A stretch of 64,000 nucleotides of DNA from DATAOG01 sp963798075 (GCA_963798075.1 CAWCRU010000008.1:1-64000); one strand, 5' to 3'; positions 18,851 to 27,411 are shown, numbered from the stretch's first letter. The notes: a model not told the origin generated them from the letters alone. Numbers and translations are program-made.

Positions 18851-19426
18851 ATGGCCAATCTGCCGTTGACCGCCTTCGACATCGCCGTCCTGCTCGTGGT
18901 CGGCCTGTCGATCCTCGTCTCGCTCATGCGCGGCGCGACCCGCGAGGCGCTGGCGATTGCCTGCTGGCTCGGCGCCGGCGGGGTCGCCTGGTACGGTTTC
19001 GACTATGCGCGCGAGCTCGCCCGAAAGACCATCGAGACCCCGTGGCTGGCCGACGTCGCGGCGTTCTGCGTCGTGTTCATCGTGCCCTTGATCGGGTTCA
19101 AGCTGGTGGCCGCGGTCCTGGTGGACCATCTCCCGGGCGGCCGTGTTGCGGTCGTCGACCGGGTTGCAGGCGCGGCGTTCGGGGCGGCGCGTGGCGCGTT
19201 CATCGTCTGCGCCGTCTATCTCGGCCTGTCGATGGCGATCGCGCCGGACGCGCAGCCGGACTGGGTCAGGCAGGCCATGGTCCTGCCCTACGTGCGCGAG
19301 GGTGCAGGCCTGCTGCAGCGCTTTTTGCCCGAGGACGTCGCGCGCGGCGGCAAGGCGGCCGCCGACGCGGCCTGGCGCCGGGGCGAGCAGCTCGGCCGGA
19401 CCGCGAAGGAGCTGGCCGGGCAATGA
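18851..19426 (+). CDS. cvpA: CvpA family membrane protein
   Basis: 191-residue inner-membrane protein with four hydrophobic segments and the CvpA opening LTAFDIAVLLVVG followed by a conserved RGATREALAI loop. In enteric bacteria CvpA is needed for colicin V production and envelope stress tolerance; the general role is unclear. ATG 18851; its stop overlaps the purF ATG by 4 bp, so the two are translationally coupled. Confidence 0.93.
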   Translation: MANLPLTAFDIAVLLVVGLSILVSLMRGATREALAIACWLGAGGVAWYGFDYARELARKTIETPWLADVAAFCVVFIVPLIGFKLVAAVLVDHLPGGRVAVVDRVAGAAFGAARGAFIVCAVYLGLSMAIAPDAQPDWVRQAMVLPYVREGAGLLQRFLPEDVARGGKAAADAAWRRGEQLGRTAKELAGQ

Positions 19427-20880
19427 GGAGACGTCGGACGTCCCCGCTCGACGACAAGCTGCGCGAGGAGTGCGGCGTGTTCGGCATCTTCGGCCACGAC
19501 GCCGCCGCGGCCCACACCGTGCTCGGCCTGCACGCCCTCCAGCACCGCGGCCAGGAGGCGGCCGGCGTCGTCAGCCTGCATGGCCGCCTGTTCCACAGCC
19601 ATCGCGTGATCGGCCTGGTCGGCGACCACTTCAGCAGCGAGGCGGTGATCGGGGCCCTGCCCGGCGAGGCCGCGATCGGTCACGTCCGCTACTCGACCCA
19701 GGGGGCGCCTTTGCTGCGCAACGTCCAGCCGCTGTTCGCCGACTTCGCCTTCGGCGGCCTCGCCCTCGGCCACAACGGCAACCTCACCAACGCGCTCGCG
19801 CTGCGGCGCGAGCTGGTCAGCCAGGGCTGCCTGTTCCAGTCGACCTCGGACACCGAGGTGATCATCCATCTGATCGCCCGCTCGCGCCAGCCGACCGTGA
19901 TCGAGCGCCTCGTCGATGCGCTGGCGCAGGTCGAGGGCGCCTATGCGCTGGTGGCGCTCTCGGGCAGCGCGCTTTATGGTGTGCGCGACCCGCTCGGCGT
20001 GCGGCCGCTGGTGCTGGGCGAGCTCGACGGCGCTCCGGTCTTCGCCTCGGAGACCTGCGCGCTCGACATCATGGGCGCCCGCTTCGTGCGCGACGTGGCG
20101 CCCGGCGAAATCGTGACCGCGACCGCCGACGGCATCGAGAGCATCATGCCGTTCCCGCGGCCGCCCAAGCGCTTTTGCATCTTCGAATACGTCTATTTCG
20201 CGCGCCCCGACAGCGCGGTCGAGGGCCAGAGCGTCTACGAGACCCGCAAACGCATCGGCGCCGAGCTCGCCAAGGAGCATCCCGCCCCCGCCGACCTCGT
20301 GATCCCGGTGCCGGATTCGGGCGTGCCGGCCGCGATCGGCTATGCCCAGGCGGCCGGCCTGCCGTTCGAGCTCGGGCTGATCCGCAACCACTACGTCGGC
20401 CGCACCTTCATCGAGCCCTCGGACCGGATCCGGCACTTGGGCGTCAAACTCAAGCACAACGCGAACCGCGCCACGGTCGCCGGCAAGCGGGTCGTGCTGG
20501 TCGACGATTCGATCGTCCGCGGCACGACCTCGACCAAGATCGTCGCGATGATCCGCCAGGCGGGCGGCACCGAGGTCCACATGCGGGTCGCGAGCCCACC
20601 GACCACCCATTCCTGCTTTTACGGCGTCGACACCCCCGACCGGGCCGAGCTCCTCGCGGCGCAGAACAACCTCGAGGCTATGGCCCGGATCATCGGCGTC
20701 GACAGCCTGGGCTTCCTCTCGATCGGCGGCCTCTACCGCGCGGTCGGCGGGCTGCGGCGCGACCCCTTGCAGCCGCACTATTGCGACGCCTGCTTCAGCG
20801 GCGACTACCCGACGCTCCTCGAGGACGTCGGTCAAGGCAGCTCGGCCGACCAGCTGTCGCTGATGCTCGAGGACCTCTGA
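19423..20880 (+). CDS. purF: Amidophosphoribosyltransferase
   Basis: First step of purine synthesis: PRPP plus glutamine to phosphoribosylamine. 485 residues. Catalytic cysteine after a short propeptide (EECGVFGIFG), glutamine-site motifs HVRYSTQG and GHNGNL, and the PRPP loop VLVDDSIVRGTTS near residue 355. The final third carries conserved cysteines (THSCFYG, YCDACFSG), consistent with the iron-sulfur type of the enzyme. ATG overlaps the cvpA stop. Confidence 0.97.
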   Translation: MRRRRTSPLDDKLREECGVFGIFGHDAAAAHTVLGLHALQHRGQEAAGVVSLHGRLFHSHRVIGLVGDHFSSEAVIGALPGEAAIGHVRYSTQGAPLLRNVQPLFADFAFGGLALGHNGNLTNALALRRELVSQGCLFQSTSDTEVIIHLIARSRQPTVIERLVDALAQVEGAYALVALSGSALYGVRDPLGVRPLVLGELDGAPVFASETCALDIMGARFVRDVAPGEIVTATADGIESIMPFPRPPKRFCIFEYVYFARPDSAVEGQSVYETRKRIGAELAKEHPAPADLVIPVPDSGVPAAIGYAQAAGLPFELGLIRNHYVGRTFIEPSDRIRHLGVKLKHNANRATVAGKRVVLVDDSIVRGTTSTKIVAMIRQAGGTEVHMRVASPPTTHSCFYGVDTPDRAELLAAQNNLEAMARIIGVDSLGFLSIGGLYRAVGGLRRDPLQPHYCDACFSGDYPTLLEDVGQGSSADQLSLMLEDL

Positions 20881-20881
20881 G

Positions 20882-21619
20882 CTGACGGCGGCTCCCGAGC
20901 GCATCGTCCTGATCACCGGCGCCGGCCGCGGGCTCGGCGCCGCGCTCGCCGAGGCCTTCGCGGCCCAGGGCACGCAGCTCATCCTGATCGGACGCACGCC
21001 GGGCGCGCTCGAGGAGGTCGACGATCGGGTGCGCGTCCGGGGCGGGCAGGCGACGCTGGTGCCTTTGGACCTGCTCGAGAGCCAGGCCATCGATCGGCTG
21101 GGCGGCGTGCTCGCCGAGCGCTACGGCCGGCTCGACGTGCTGATCGGCAATGCCGCCGAGCTCGGCAGCCTCTCGCCGATCGGCCACATCGAGCCGAAGG
21201 TCTTCGAGCGGGTGATGGCGCTCAACGCCGGCGCCAACTACCGGCTGGTCCGTTCGCTCGACGCGCTGCTCCGCGCCGCCCCGGCCGGCCGGGCGATCTT
21301 CGTCACCTGCAGCCAGGCGCAGCACGCGCGGCCCTACTGGGGCGCCTATGGCGCGAGCAAGGCCGCTCTCGAGGCGCTCGTGCTGAGCTACGCGGCCGAG
21401 GTCCGGCGCACGCGCCTGCGGGTCAATCTGGTCGATCCCGGCCCCATGCGCACGCGCCTGCGCGCCCGCGCCTATCCTGGCGAGGACGCCGAGAAGCAGC
21501 CCGCCCCCGAGACCGTCGTCGAGCCCTTCCTCGCCCTGGCCAGACCGGACTGCTCCCGGCATGGCGAGCTGATCCGCGCCCGGGCGGACGCAAAGCCGCC
21601 TCTTGTGCACCATCAGTGA
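20882..21619 (+). CDS. Short-chain dehydrogenase/reductase (YciK-like), non-ATG start
   Basis: About 245-residue SDR. Cofactor motif TGAGRGLG near residues 12-19, NAAELG in place of NNAG, a Ser in FVTCSQA, and catalytic YGASK. No ATG, GTG or TTG exists between the in-frame stop at 20861 and the Rossmann motif; the first usable codon is CTG 20882, two bases after the purF stop. The first standard start (GTG 21029) would lose the whole cofactor site. So it either uses CTG with reinitiation after purF or an error hides the start. Its end overlaps the disrupted toxin gene tail by 7 bp. Confidence 0.75.
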   Translation: MTAAPERIVLITGAGRGLGAALAEAFAAQGTQLILIGRTPGALEEVDDRVRVRGGQATLVPLDLLESQAIDRLGGVLAERYGRLDVLIGNAAELGSLSPIGHIEPKVFERVMALNAGANYRLVRSLDALLRAAPAGRAIFVTCSQAQHARPYWGAYGASKAALEALVLSYAAEVRRTRLRVNLVDPGPMRTRLRARAYPGEDAEKQPAPETVVEPFLALARPDCSRHGELIRARADAKPPLVHHQ

Positions 21620-21736
21620 ATCAGGCCGAGCGCGGCGGCCAAGGCTGCTATGCAGCTGTCGGCATCCGCCTCGGCGAGGCTGCCGATCCGCCGACTGATC
21701 ACCCGGTTGTCGAGAGTGAACACCTTCCACCGCACG
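21613..21736 (-). pseudogene. MazF/PemK-type toxin, 3' part beyond the IS
   Basis: C-terminal 40 or so codons of the interrupted toxin, reading RWKVFTLDNRVISRRIG and ending in GLIH then TGA. This matches the typical PemK end (KLFTLD...RRLG...). It is separated from its start by the IS3-type insertion. Bases 21734-21736 (ACG) are the left target duplication. Confidence 0.85.
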
Positions 21737-21811
21737 TGGAGTGCGCCCCTGGGGCCGGACAGGTCGGGCCTTGGGAATTGACCGGGATGCCGGGTTTTCG
21801 GAAGAAGGCCC

Positions 21812-22165
21812 ATGGCAAGACAGCATCGATCCCACAGCGTCGCGTTCAAGCGCCAGGTCGCCGAGGAGTTCCTCGCTGGCGAGACCCTGCATGGTCTGGC
21901 AAAGCGGCATGACCTGTGCCGCAATCTGATCCGCGTCTGGGTCGCGAAGTATGAGGCTGGCGTCTTCGATGACGACGCCGCCGCCGCCGACCTGATGCAG
22001 GCCTACGAAGCGCGGATCGCCGCACTCGAGAGGCTGGTCGGCAAGCAGGCGCTCGAGCTCGAGTTCCTAAGGGGGGCATCGGCAAGCGCGGCGCGCACGA
22101 GAAGCGCACCTACATCCGTGATCACCGGCCCCGCGGTCTCTCGATCGCCCGAGGATGCCGGCTGA
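21812..22165 (+). CDS. IS3-family transposase OrfA
   Basis: 117-residue helix-turn-helix protein (SVAFKRQVAEEFLAG, then HDLCRNLIRVWVAKY) with a leucine-zipper-like segment (ARIAALERLVGKQALELEFL). It binds the terminal repeats. Near 22067-22076 the sequence CTAAGGGGGG offers a slippage site; a -1 shift there carries OrfA into the OrfB frame, making the OrfAB transposase. Confidence 0.92.
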   Translation: MARQHRSHSVAFKRQVAEEFLAGETLHGLAKRHDLCRNLIRVWVAKYEAGVFDDDAAAADLMQAYEARIAALERLVGKQALELEFLRGASASAARTRSAPTSVITGPAVSRSPEDAG

Positions 22166-22962
22166 TGGGCCTGCCGCGCTCCACGTTCTACGATGTACCG
22201 GCCATCCCGGCCGACGAGGCCGAGATCGTCGCCCGCATGCGCGCGATCTGCGACGAGCTCGAAGCCTACGGCTATCGTCGCGTCGGCGCCGCGCTGCGCC
22301 ACCAAGGGATCGTCGTCAACAGCAAGAGGGTTCGGCGGCTGATGCGTGCGCACGACCTGCAGCCGAAGCGTCGCCGGCGGTTCGTCGCCACCACCGACAG
22401 CAATCACGATCGTCCGATCTTCCCCGACCGCGCCAAGGGCATGGTCGTCGACGCTCCGAACCAGCTGTGGGTCGCCGACATCACCTACATCAGGGTCGCG
22501 GCCGGCTTCGTCTATCTGGCCGCCATCCTCGATGCCTGGTCGCGCCGGGTGGTCGGCTATGCCATCAGCCGCTCAGTAGACGCCCGACTGGCGTTGGCGG
22601 CCCTCAAGGCCGCGCTCCGTAGTCGCCGCCCGCCTTCGGGCTGCGTACATCACTCGGATCGCGGCTCGCAATACGCCTCCGAGCTCTACCGCCAACTGCT
22701 CGCCGAGCATGGTCTGGCCGGCTCGATGGGCCGGCGCGGCAACCCCTACGACAATGCGAAGGCCGAGAGTTTCATGAAGACGCTCAAGGTCGAGGCGGTG
22801 TACCTGATGCACTATGAGACCTTCGAGGACGTCACCGCCGATCTTCCGCGCTTCATCGAAGACGTGTACAACACGCGGCGGCTTCACTCAGCCCTCGGCT
22901 ATCTGAGCCCCGCCCAGTTCGAGGACAACCACGCCCGGCAGACGGTCAAAACAGCCGCCTGA
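22165..22962 (+). CDS. IS3-family transposase OrfB (DDE integrase core)
   Basis: 265 residues from the ATG at 22165, though the frame is open upstream and the functional product is probably an OrfAB fusion. Contains the HTH_21-like region (AYGYRRVGAALRHQG) and an rve catalytic core with DDE residues in WVADITYI, HHSDRGSQYAS and PYDNAKAESFMKTLK. It appears intact. Confidence 0.95.
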   Translation: MGLPRSTFYDVPAIPADEAEIVARMRAICDELEAYGYRRVGAALRHQGIVVNSKRVRRLMRAHDLQPKRRRRFVATTDSNHDRPIFPDRAKGMVVDAPNQLWVADITYIRVAAGFVYLAAILDAWSRRVVGYAISRSVDARLALAALKAALRSRRPPSGCVHHSDRGSQYASELYRQLLAEHGLAGSMGRRGNPYDNAKAESFMKTLKVEAVYLMHYETFEDVTADLPRFIEDVYNTRRLHSALGYLSPAQFEDNHARQTVKTAA

Positions 22963-22990
22963 ACCTGTCCGGCCCCAGGGGCGCACTCCA

Positions 22991-23211
22991 ACGACGGATG
23001 GATGTTGAAGACAAGTGGGCCCCAGATCCGCGATCGGATGATCGCTCGGCCAGCGGGTGCCGGCACCCCGCGTGATCATGGCCAGGATCGAGTGGCCGTT
23101 GGCTCGCCCGAACGCCTCAGTCGACAGCACCAGAGCGGGGCGGGGCTTTTGCCGCGGTGAGTCGACGAACGGGAATGGTACGACCACCACATCGAAGCGC
23201 TCAAAGGTCAT
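22991..23211 (-). pseudogene. MazF/PemK-type toxin, 5' part, cut by the IS
   Basis: N-terminal part of a growth-inhibiting endoribonuclease toxin. From ATG 23211: FDVVVVPFPFVDS, then KPRPALVLS and LAMITRG, the beta-strand pattern of the PemK/MazF fold. After HPSV the frame runs into the IS at 22990. Removing 21737-22990 plus one ACG rejoins it to the 3' part in frame, giving a 113-residue protein, the normal family size. As it stands the toxin should be inactive. Its start overlaps the antitoxin stop by 11 bp. Confidence 0.9.
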
Positions 23212-23428
23212 CGTAGGCTTCGGCGTCTTCCGCTGAATTCCACTCCGAGAGCGTGCTCTGCAAGGCGCTGAGGTAGCCTGCATCGAGCGGCGCGAGCTTG
23301 CGGATCAGGGCCGCGTCGCCCTCGATGTCGTAGACGACGCGGTCGCCGGGCCTGAGCGACAGCGCCTCACGCACCTCCCGGGGCAGGGTGGTCTGTCCTT
23401 TCGATGTCACCTTGCTGAACCGCTGCAC
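23201..23428 (-). CDS. MazE/AbrB-type antitoxin
   Basis: 75 residues. An N-terminal SpoVT-AbrB DNA-binding domain (KVTSKGQTTLPREVREAL, then PGDRVVYDIE) is followed by an acidic tail (SAEDAEAYDD) that would wrap the toxin. GTG start at 23428. It is coupled to the toxin gene by an 11-bp overlap. With the toxin broken by the IS, it is now an orphan antitoxin that may still repress its own promoter. Confidence 0.9.
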   Translation of the reverse strand: MQRFSKVTSKGQTTLPREVREALSLRPGDRVVYDIEGDAALIRKLAPLDAGYLSALQSTLSEWNSAEDAEAYDDL

Positions 23429-23457
23429 AGGGTCGATTTACCTTTCAAGCATTGCCT

Positions 23458-23470
23458 CCTTACAGTAAGG
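23458..23470. promoter_or_regulatory. Inverted repeat, likely antitoxin operator
   Basis: Perfect palindrome CCTTAC-A-GTAAGG with a one-base centre, 29 bp upstream of the antitoxin GTG start. Toxin-antitoxin operons are normally autoregulated by AbrB-type antitoxin binding such repeats. The function here is inferred from position. Confidence 0.5.
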
Positions 23471-23561
23471 CCGCCTTGGCGCATCGGCAAGGCCGCTCGT
23501 TCATGGCTGCAAGCAAGCCATGCAATTCCGGGAGAGGTGGAGTCGGGCGCGCGGCCTATAT

Positions 23562-23580
23562 CATGTTGCAGTGCAGCATG
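23562..23580. promoter_or_regulatory. 19-bp imperfect palindrome (possible PhaR-like operator)
   Basis: CATGTTGCAGTGCAGCATG: eight of nine arm positions pair around a central G. The TTGCA-n-TGCAG core resembles the TGCA-rich sites of the polyhydroxyalkanoate regulator PhaR in Alphaproteobacteria. It lies 120 bp upstream of the DUF1127 gene in a 270-bp region that has no other feature. The regulator assignment is a guess. Confidence 0.4.
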
Positions 23581-23699
23581 GCCGCTCTGTCCGGCCGAGC
23601 AACCAGCCCAGCGATTCCGGCAGCCGACGTGCGCGCAGATGCGCGCGCGGGTCTCGGCGCCGCCGGCACACCGGGCCTGGGTTTTTGAGGTGTCGCGTG

Positions 23700-23966
23700 A
23701 TGACGTTTCTTCGACGATGGTTGGCAAAATTGCGTGGAGTTGGACGGCCTGCGCGCTGCCCGGACGTGGGGGCGCTCCTGGGGCTCGACGACCGCATTCT
23801 CGCCGATATCGGCCTGCGGCGCGCCGAGGTCGCGGCGGCCGCCAGCGGCCAGCTGCCGCTGAGCCAGCTGACGGTCCACCGACCGGGCGACGGTCTGCCG
23901 CTGCCGACCGGGCCGACCCCACCCCTGGAGCTGTTGGAGACCGAACCCTGGGGCGCGGCCGCCTGA
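23700..23966 (+). CDS. DUF1127-like small protein
   Basis: 88 residues. The core LLGLDDRILADIGLRRAEV matches the DUF1127 (YjiS-like) motif LDDRLLADIGL, preceded by a basic amphipathic N-terminus (TFLRRWLAKLRG). Longer than classical 45-residue members because of a C-terminal proline-rich extension. DUF1127 proteins are small RNA-linked or phosphate/carbon-metabolism regulators in Alphaproteobacteria. ATG 23700 has GAGGTG 8 bp before it. Confidence 0.7.
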   Translation: MTFLRRWLAKLRGVGRPARCPDVGALLGLDDRILADIGLRRAEVAAAASGQLPLSQLTVHRPGDGLPLPTGPTPPLELLETEPWGAAA

Positions 23967-23991
23967 GCCGCGGCCCGCGGCTGGCGCGCTC

Positions 23992-25335
23992 CTAGACGTA
24001 GGGATTGTCGCCGGTGCGCGGCATCAGGCGGAGCGGGACGCCGGCCAGATCGAAGGTCTCGCGCAGGCCGTTGGCCAGATAGCGCAGATAGGATTCCGGC
24101 AGCGCGCCCGCCTGGCTCACGAACAGGACGAAGGTCGGCGGGCGCGCGCTCACCTGGGTGGCGTAGCGGATCTTGACGCGCCGGCCCTTGGCCATCGGCG
24201 GGGCGTGCGTCGCAAGCGCATCCTCCAGCCAGCGATTGAGGGCGGCGGTCGGCACTCGCTTCGACCAGCGCTCGTGCGCCAGGACCACCGCCGGCAGCAG
24301 GCGGCCCACGTTCCTGCCAGTCAGCACCGAGATCGGCAGGCAGGCCACGCCCCGGATCTGCGGCAGGCGCGCCTCGATCCGCTCGCGCAGACCGGCGAGC
24401 GCCGCCTCGGGCGCGCTCACCAGATCCCATTTGTTGGCGGCGACCACCAGCGCGCGGCCCGCTTCGATCGCCCGGTTGGCGATCGCGAGGTCCTGCTTCT
24501 CGAGCGGCGCCGTGCCGTCGACCAGGAGCAGGACCACCTCGGCGCGCCGCAGCGCCGCCAGCGCCGCCCGGCTCGAGAGCTGCTCCAGCCCGCCCTGCTC
24601 GATCCGGGCCCGCCGCCTGAGGCCGGCGGTATCGACCAGCTCGACCCTTCGCCCCTGCCACTGCCAGACGATCGCGACCGCATCCCGGGTCAGCCCCGGC
24701 TCCGGGCCGGTCAGCAGGCGCTCGTCCTCGAGCAGGCGGTTGATCAGCGACGACTTGCCGACGTTCGGCCGGCCCGCGACCACGAGCCGGAGCGGCGGCT
24801 CCGGCGTCTCGGCAGGCGCCGTCGCATCGCTCGTGGCCGGCTTGCCGGCCGCCGCCTCGATCGCCGCCGCGAGGTCCGCCAGACCCTCGCCGTTCTGCGC
24901 CGAGATCGGGACCGGCGCGCCGAGCCCGAGCGCCCAGGCCTCGCTCGCGAAGCTTGCCGCCGCCAGCCCCTCGCATTTGTTGGCGACCAGGACGACCGGC
25001 TTGCCCTGGCGGCGCAGCCAGGTCGCGAAGTGGCGATCGAGCGCGGTCAGGCCGGCCTTGGCGTCGATCAGCATGCATGCGACGTCGGCCTCGGCGAGCG
25101 CCGCGCCCGTCTGCTGGCGCAGGCGCTCCTCGAGGCTGCCTTCGGGCCCTTCCGCGAGGCCGGCGGTGTCGATCGTCCGGAATTCGATCGGGCCGATCCG
25201 GCCGGCGCCCGCGATGCGGTCGCGAGTGACGCCGGGCGTCGGATCGACCAGCGCCTGGCGGCGGCCGACCAGGCGATTGAACAGGGTCGACTTGCCGACG
25301 TTCGGCCGGCCGACGATTGCGACGGAAAGCGGCAT
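23992..25335 (-). CDS. der: Ribosome assembly GTPase Der (EngA)
   Basis: 447-residue GTPase with two tandem G domains and a C-terminal KH-like domain, needed for 50S maturation. First P-loop GRPNVGKST near residues 8-16 with DTAG; second P-loop GRPNVGKSS near 187 with DTAG and NKWD; the C-terminal region contains VKIRYATQVSARPP, typical of Der. ATG 25335, just after bamB on the same strand (10 bp). Confidence 0.97.
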   Translation of the reverse strand: MPLSVAIVGRPNVGKSTLFNRLVGRRQALVDPTPGVTRDRIAGAGRIGPIEFRTIDTAGLAEGPEGSLEERLRQQTGAALAEADVACMLIDAKAGLTALDRHFATWLRRQGKPVVLVANKCEGLAAASFASEAWALGLGAPVPISAQNGEGLADLAAAIEAAAGKPATSDATAPAETPEPPLRLVVAGRPNVGKSSLINRLLEDERLLTGPEPGLTRDAVAIVWQWQGRRVELVDTAGLRRRARIEQGGLEQLSSRAALAALRRAEVVLLLVDGTAPLEKQDLAIANRAIEAGRALVVAANKWDLVSAPEAALAGLRERIEARLPQIRGVACLPISVLTGRNVGRLLPAVVLAHERWSKRVPTAALNRWLEDALATHAPPMAKGRRVKIRYATQVSARPPTFVLFVSQAGALPESYLRYLANGLRETFDLAGVPLRLMPRTGDNPYV

Positions 25336-25345
25336 GGGATGCGCG

Positions 25346-26674
25346 TCAGCGGTAGGCGAGGAGTTCGGCGTCCTCGGTCAGGAAGTAGACCGTGCCACTC
25401 GCGACGATCGGCGGGACCAGCACCGGCCCCGGCAGGTCGAGGCGGCCGAGGATCTCGCCATTGTAGGGCGATACCGACAGCGCCTGGCGATTGGAGCCGG
25501 CGATCAGCAGCCGGTCGCCGACCAGGATCGGCCCGGTCCAGTCGATCGGCGTCGAGCTCGGATCGTCAGGCTTGGTCAGCCGCGGCAAGGGGCTCACCCA
25601 GCGGATGCCGCCATTGTCGCGTAGCAGGCAGACGATCTCGCTGCGGATCGTCAGGACATAGATGAAGTCGCCGGCCAGCCATGGCGCCTGGGTGCTGCCG
25701 ACGTCGAGGTCCCAGGTGCGCACGCCCCGGCGGAGCTGGATCGCCGCCATCTGGCCGCCGTAGCCCGCGACGTAGACCTGATCGTCTTCGATCACCGGCT
25801 GTCCGTCGATGTCGCTGATCTGGGCGAGGGCTTCGGTCTGGCGCGGCCGCTGGACGGTGTCGCTCCACAAGGGGCGACCGTTGTCGAGCCTAAGTCCGAA
25901 CACCTCGGCCGAGGAATAGGGCACCACCACGATCCCGTCGTCGACCGCCGGGCTGGGGCCGCCCAGCAGACCGGCGCCCTCGAAGAAGCCGGCATGGCGC
26001 CAGACCGGGCGGCCGGTCTCCCCGTCGAGGGCATAGAGCTGGTTGTCGGCGGACAGCACCACCAGACGTCCCTGGGCGACCGTCGGGGCGGCGCGCAGCG
26101 GCAGGTCCAGATCCTGGCGCCAGATCTCGGTGCCGTTGGTCGCGTTCAGGCCCAAAACCTTGCCCGAGCTCATCGTCACGAACAGCCAGCTGTTGTCGTA
26201 GGCGAGACCGCCGGCGAGCAGGCCGTCATCGGCATCGACCCCCTCGGGCTGGTACTGCCAGCGGCGCTGGCCATTGCCGACGTCGAACGCGCTGATCACG
26301 GCGTCGCTGTCCATTGTGTAGACCAGACCGCCGGCGACCACCGGCTGCGCCAGGAGCTGGCTGGCGCCGGCCGTGCCGCTGCCGATGTCGGCGCGCCAGG
26401 CGAGCTTGAGATCGTCGTTGGCGGCCAGATGATGCATCGCGTGGCTGGGCACGCCGCCCGCCTGCGGCCAATCCGGATTGATCACCGGCGGCGGCAGCCG
26501 GATCGGCAGATCGGCAAGGCGCGGGTCCGCCGCCAGCTGGCGCTCGAGCAGCATCACGGGCACCCGCTTGCCCGGCAGAGGCGGCTTGGATTCGCCGCCG
26601 AACCAGGAATCCTCGCCCGAGCAGGCCGCGAGCAGCAGGATCGCCAGGAGCAGGATCGGCCGCACAGACATCAT
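25346..26674 (-). CDS. bamB: Outer-membrane assembly lipoprotein BamB
   Basis: 442-residue PQQ-like beta-propeller lipoprotein, an accessory of the BAM complex that folds outer-membrane proteins. Signal peptide with lipobox LLAAC (Cys near residue 18), then repeated blade motifs such as GLVYTMDSDAVISAFD, NQLYALDGETG and LTEDAELLAY. Start ATG 26674 overlaps the stop of the TPR gene by 4 bp. The TPR-bamB-der order is widely conserved, supporting the call. Confidence 0.93.
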   Translation of the reverse strand: MMSVRPILLLAILLLAACSGEDSWFGGESKPPLPGKRVPVMLLERQLAADPRLADLPIRLPPPVINPDWPQAGGVPSHAMHHLAANDDLKLAWRADIGSGTAGASQLLAQPVVAGGLVYTMDSDAVISAFDVGNGQRRWQYQPEGVDADDGLLAGGLAYDNSWLFVTMSSGKVLGLNATNGTEIWRQDLDLPLRAAPTVAQGRLVVLSADNQLYALDGETGRPVWRHAGFFEGAGLLGGPSPAVDDGIVVVPYSSAEVFGLRLDNGRPLWSDTVQRPRQTEALAQISDIDGQPVIEDDQVYVAGYGGQMAAIQLRRGVRTWDLDVGSTQAPWLAGDFIYVLTIRSEIVCLLRDNGGIRWVSPLPRLTKPDDPSSTPIDWTGPILVGDRLLIAGSNRQALSVSPYNGEILGRLDLPGPVLVPPIVASGTVYFLTEDAELLAYR

Positions 26675-27411
26675 TGACCGTCCGGCGCCGGGGCGTCCTC
26701 CACGGTCGCGTCCTTGGCAGGGGCCTTGGGCGCCGCCTGGAGCGGTCCCCCGAGCGAGGCCAGGAGCTCGGCCGCGCGCCGGGCGAGATCGGGCGGCGTC
26801 GCGGGATCCTTGAGCAGGTCCCCGAGCGTGCGGCGCGCGGCGTCCGTCTGGCCCGCGCGCAGCTGCGCCAGCGCTTCGAGTTCGAGCGCGCTGTAGCGCC
26901 AGGGAGCACCGGCCTCCGTCAGGGCCGCGAGCCGGCCGGTCAGGGCCGCCGGATCGGCGGTATCGAAGTCCCGCTGGACCGCCAGGAGATCGCCCAGGCG
27001 GCGATATTCGGGGGCCGCCTGGCGGTCGTCAGAGAGGCTGCTGAGGGCTTGCTCCGCGCCCTCGCCGCCGCCCGCCTTGGCCTGCGCCTCGGCGGCGCGC
27101 AGCCGAGCGATGATGCCGTAGCCGCTGTCGGCGTCCTTGGCCAGCGCCAGGAACGCCTTGCTCGCCTCGCCCGGATGATCCTGGCGCAGCAGCTGCTCGG
27201 CGGCGGCAAAGCGCCGGGCTTCCTCGAGGCGCTGATTTTGCTGCCAGGTCCGCCAGCCGACCCCAACCGCGGTGCCGAGCACGATCGCGAGCGCGCCGGC
27301 GATCAGATAGACGCCGTACTGCCTGGCCAGCTGCAGCCAGCGGTCCTGACGGACCGCCTCGTCGACCTCGCGGATGAACTCGTCGCTGTTGACCGACCCA
27401 CGCCCACGCAT
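26671..27411 (-). CDS. TPR-like membrane-anchored protein (YfgM-like)
   Basis: 246 residues. A single N-terminal transmembrane helix near residues 31-50 (GVYLIAGALAIVLG) follows a short cytoplasmic segment (DEFIREVDEAVRQDRW), then helical TPR-like repeats face the periplasm and a low-complexity Ala-Pro tail ends the protein. YfgM-type proteins assist periplasmic chaperones and sit next to bamB, as here. ATG 27411; an AAGGGG lies upstream at rather wide spacing. Confidence 0.8.
   Translation of the reverse strand: MRGRGSVNSDEFIREVDEAVRQDRWLQLARQYGVYLIAGALAIVLGTAVGVGWRTWQQNQRLEEARRFAAAEQLLRQDHPGEASKAFLALAKDADSGYGIIARLRAAEAQAKAGGGEGAEQALSSLSDDRQAAPEYRRLGDLLAVQRDFDTADPAALTGRLAALTEAGAPWRYSALELEALAQLRAGQTDAARRTLGDLLKDPATPPDLARRAAELLASLGGPLQAAPKAPAKDATVEDAPAPDGQ

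Larger units (their letters stand above)
21737..22990 (+). mobile_element. IS3-family insertion sequence, complete
   Basis: A 1,254-bp element bounded by perfect 27-bp inverted repeats that begin TGGAGTGCGCCCCTGGGGCC at 21737-21763 and end at 22964-22990. It is flanked by the 3-bp direct repeat ACG (21734-21736 and 22991-22993), as expected for IS3-family transposition. It holds the two usual frames orfA and orfB with a G-run for -1 frameshifting. It is intact by eye and interrupts a MazF-type toxin gene. Confidence 0.96.
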
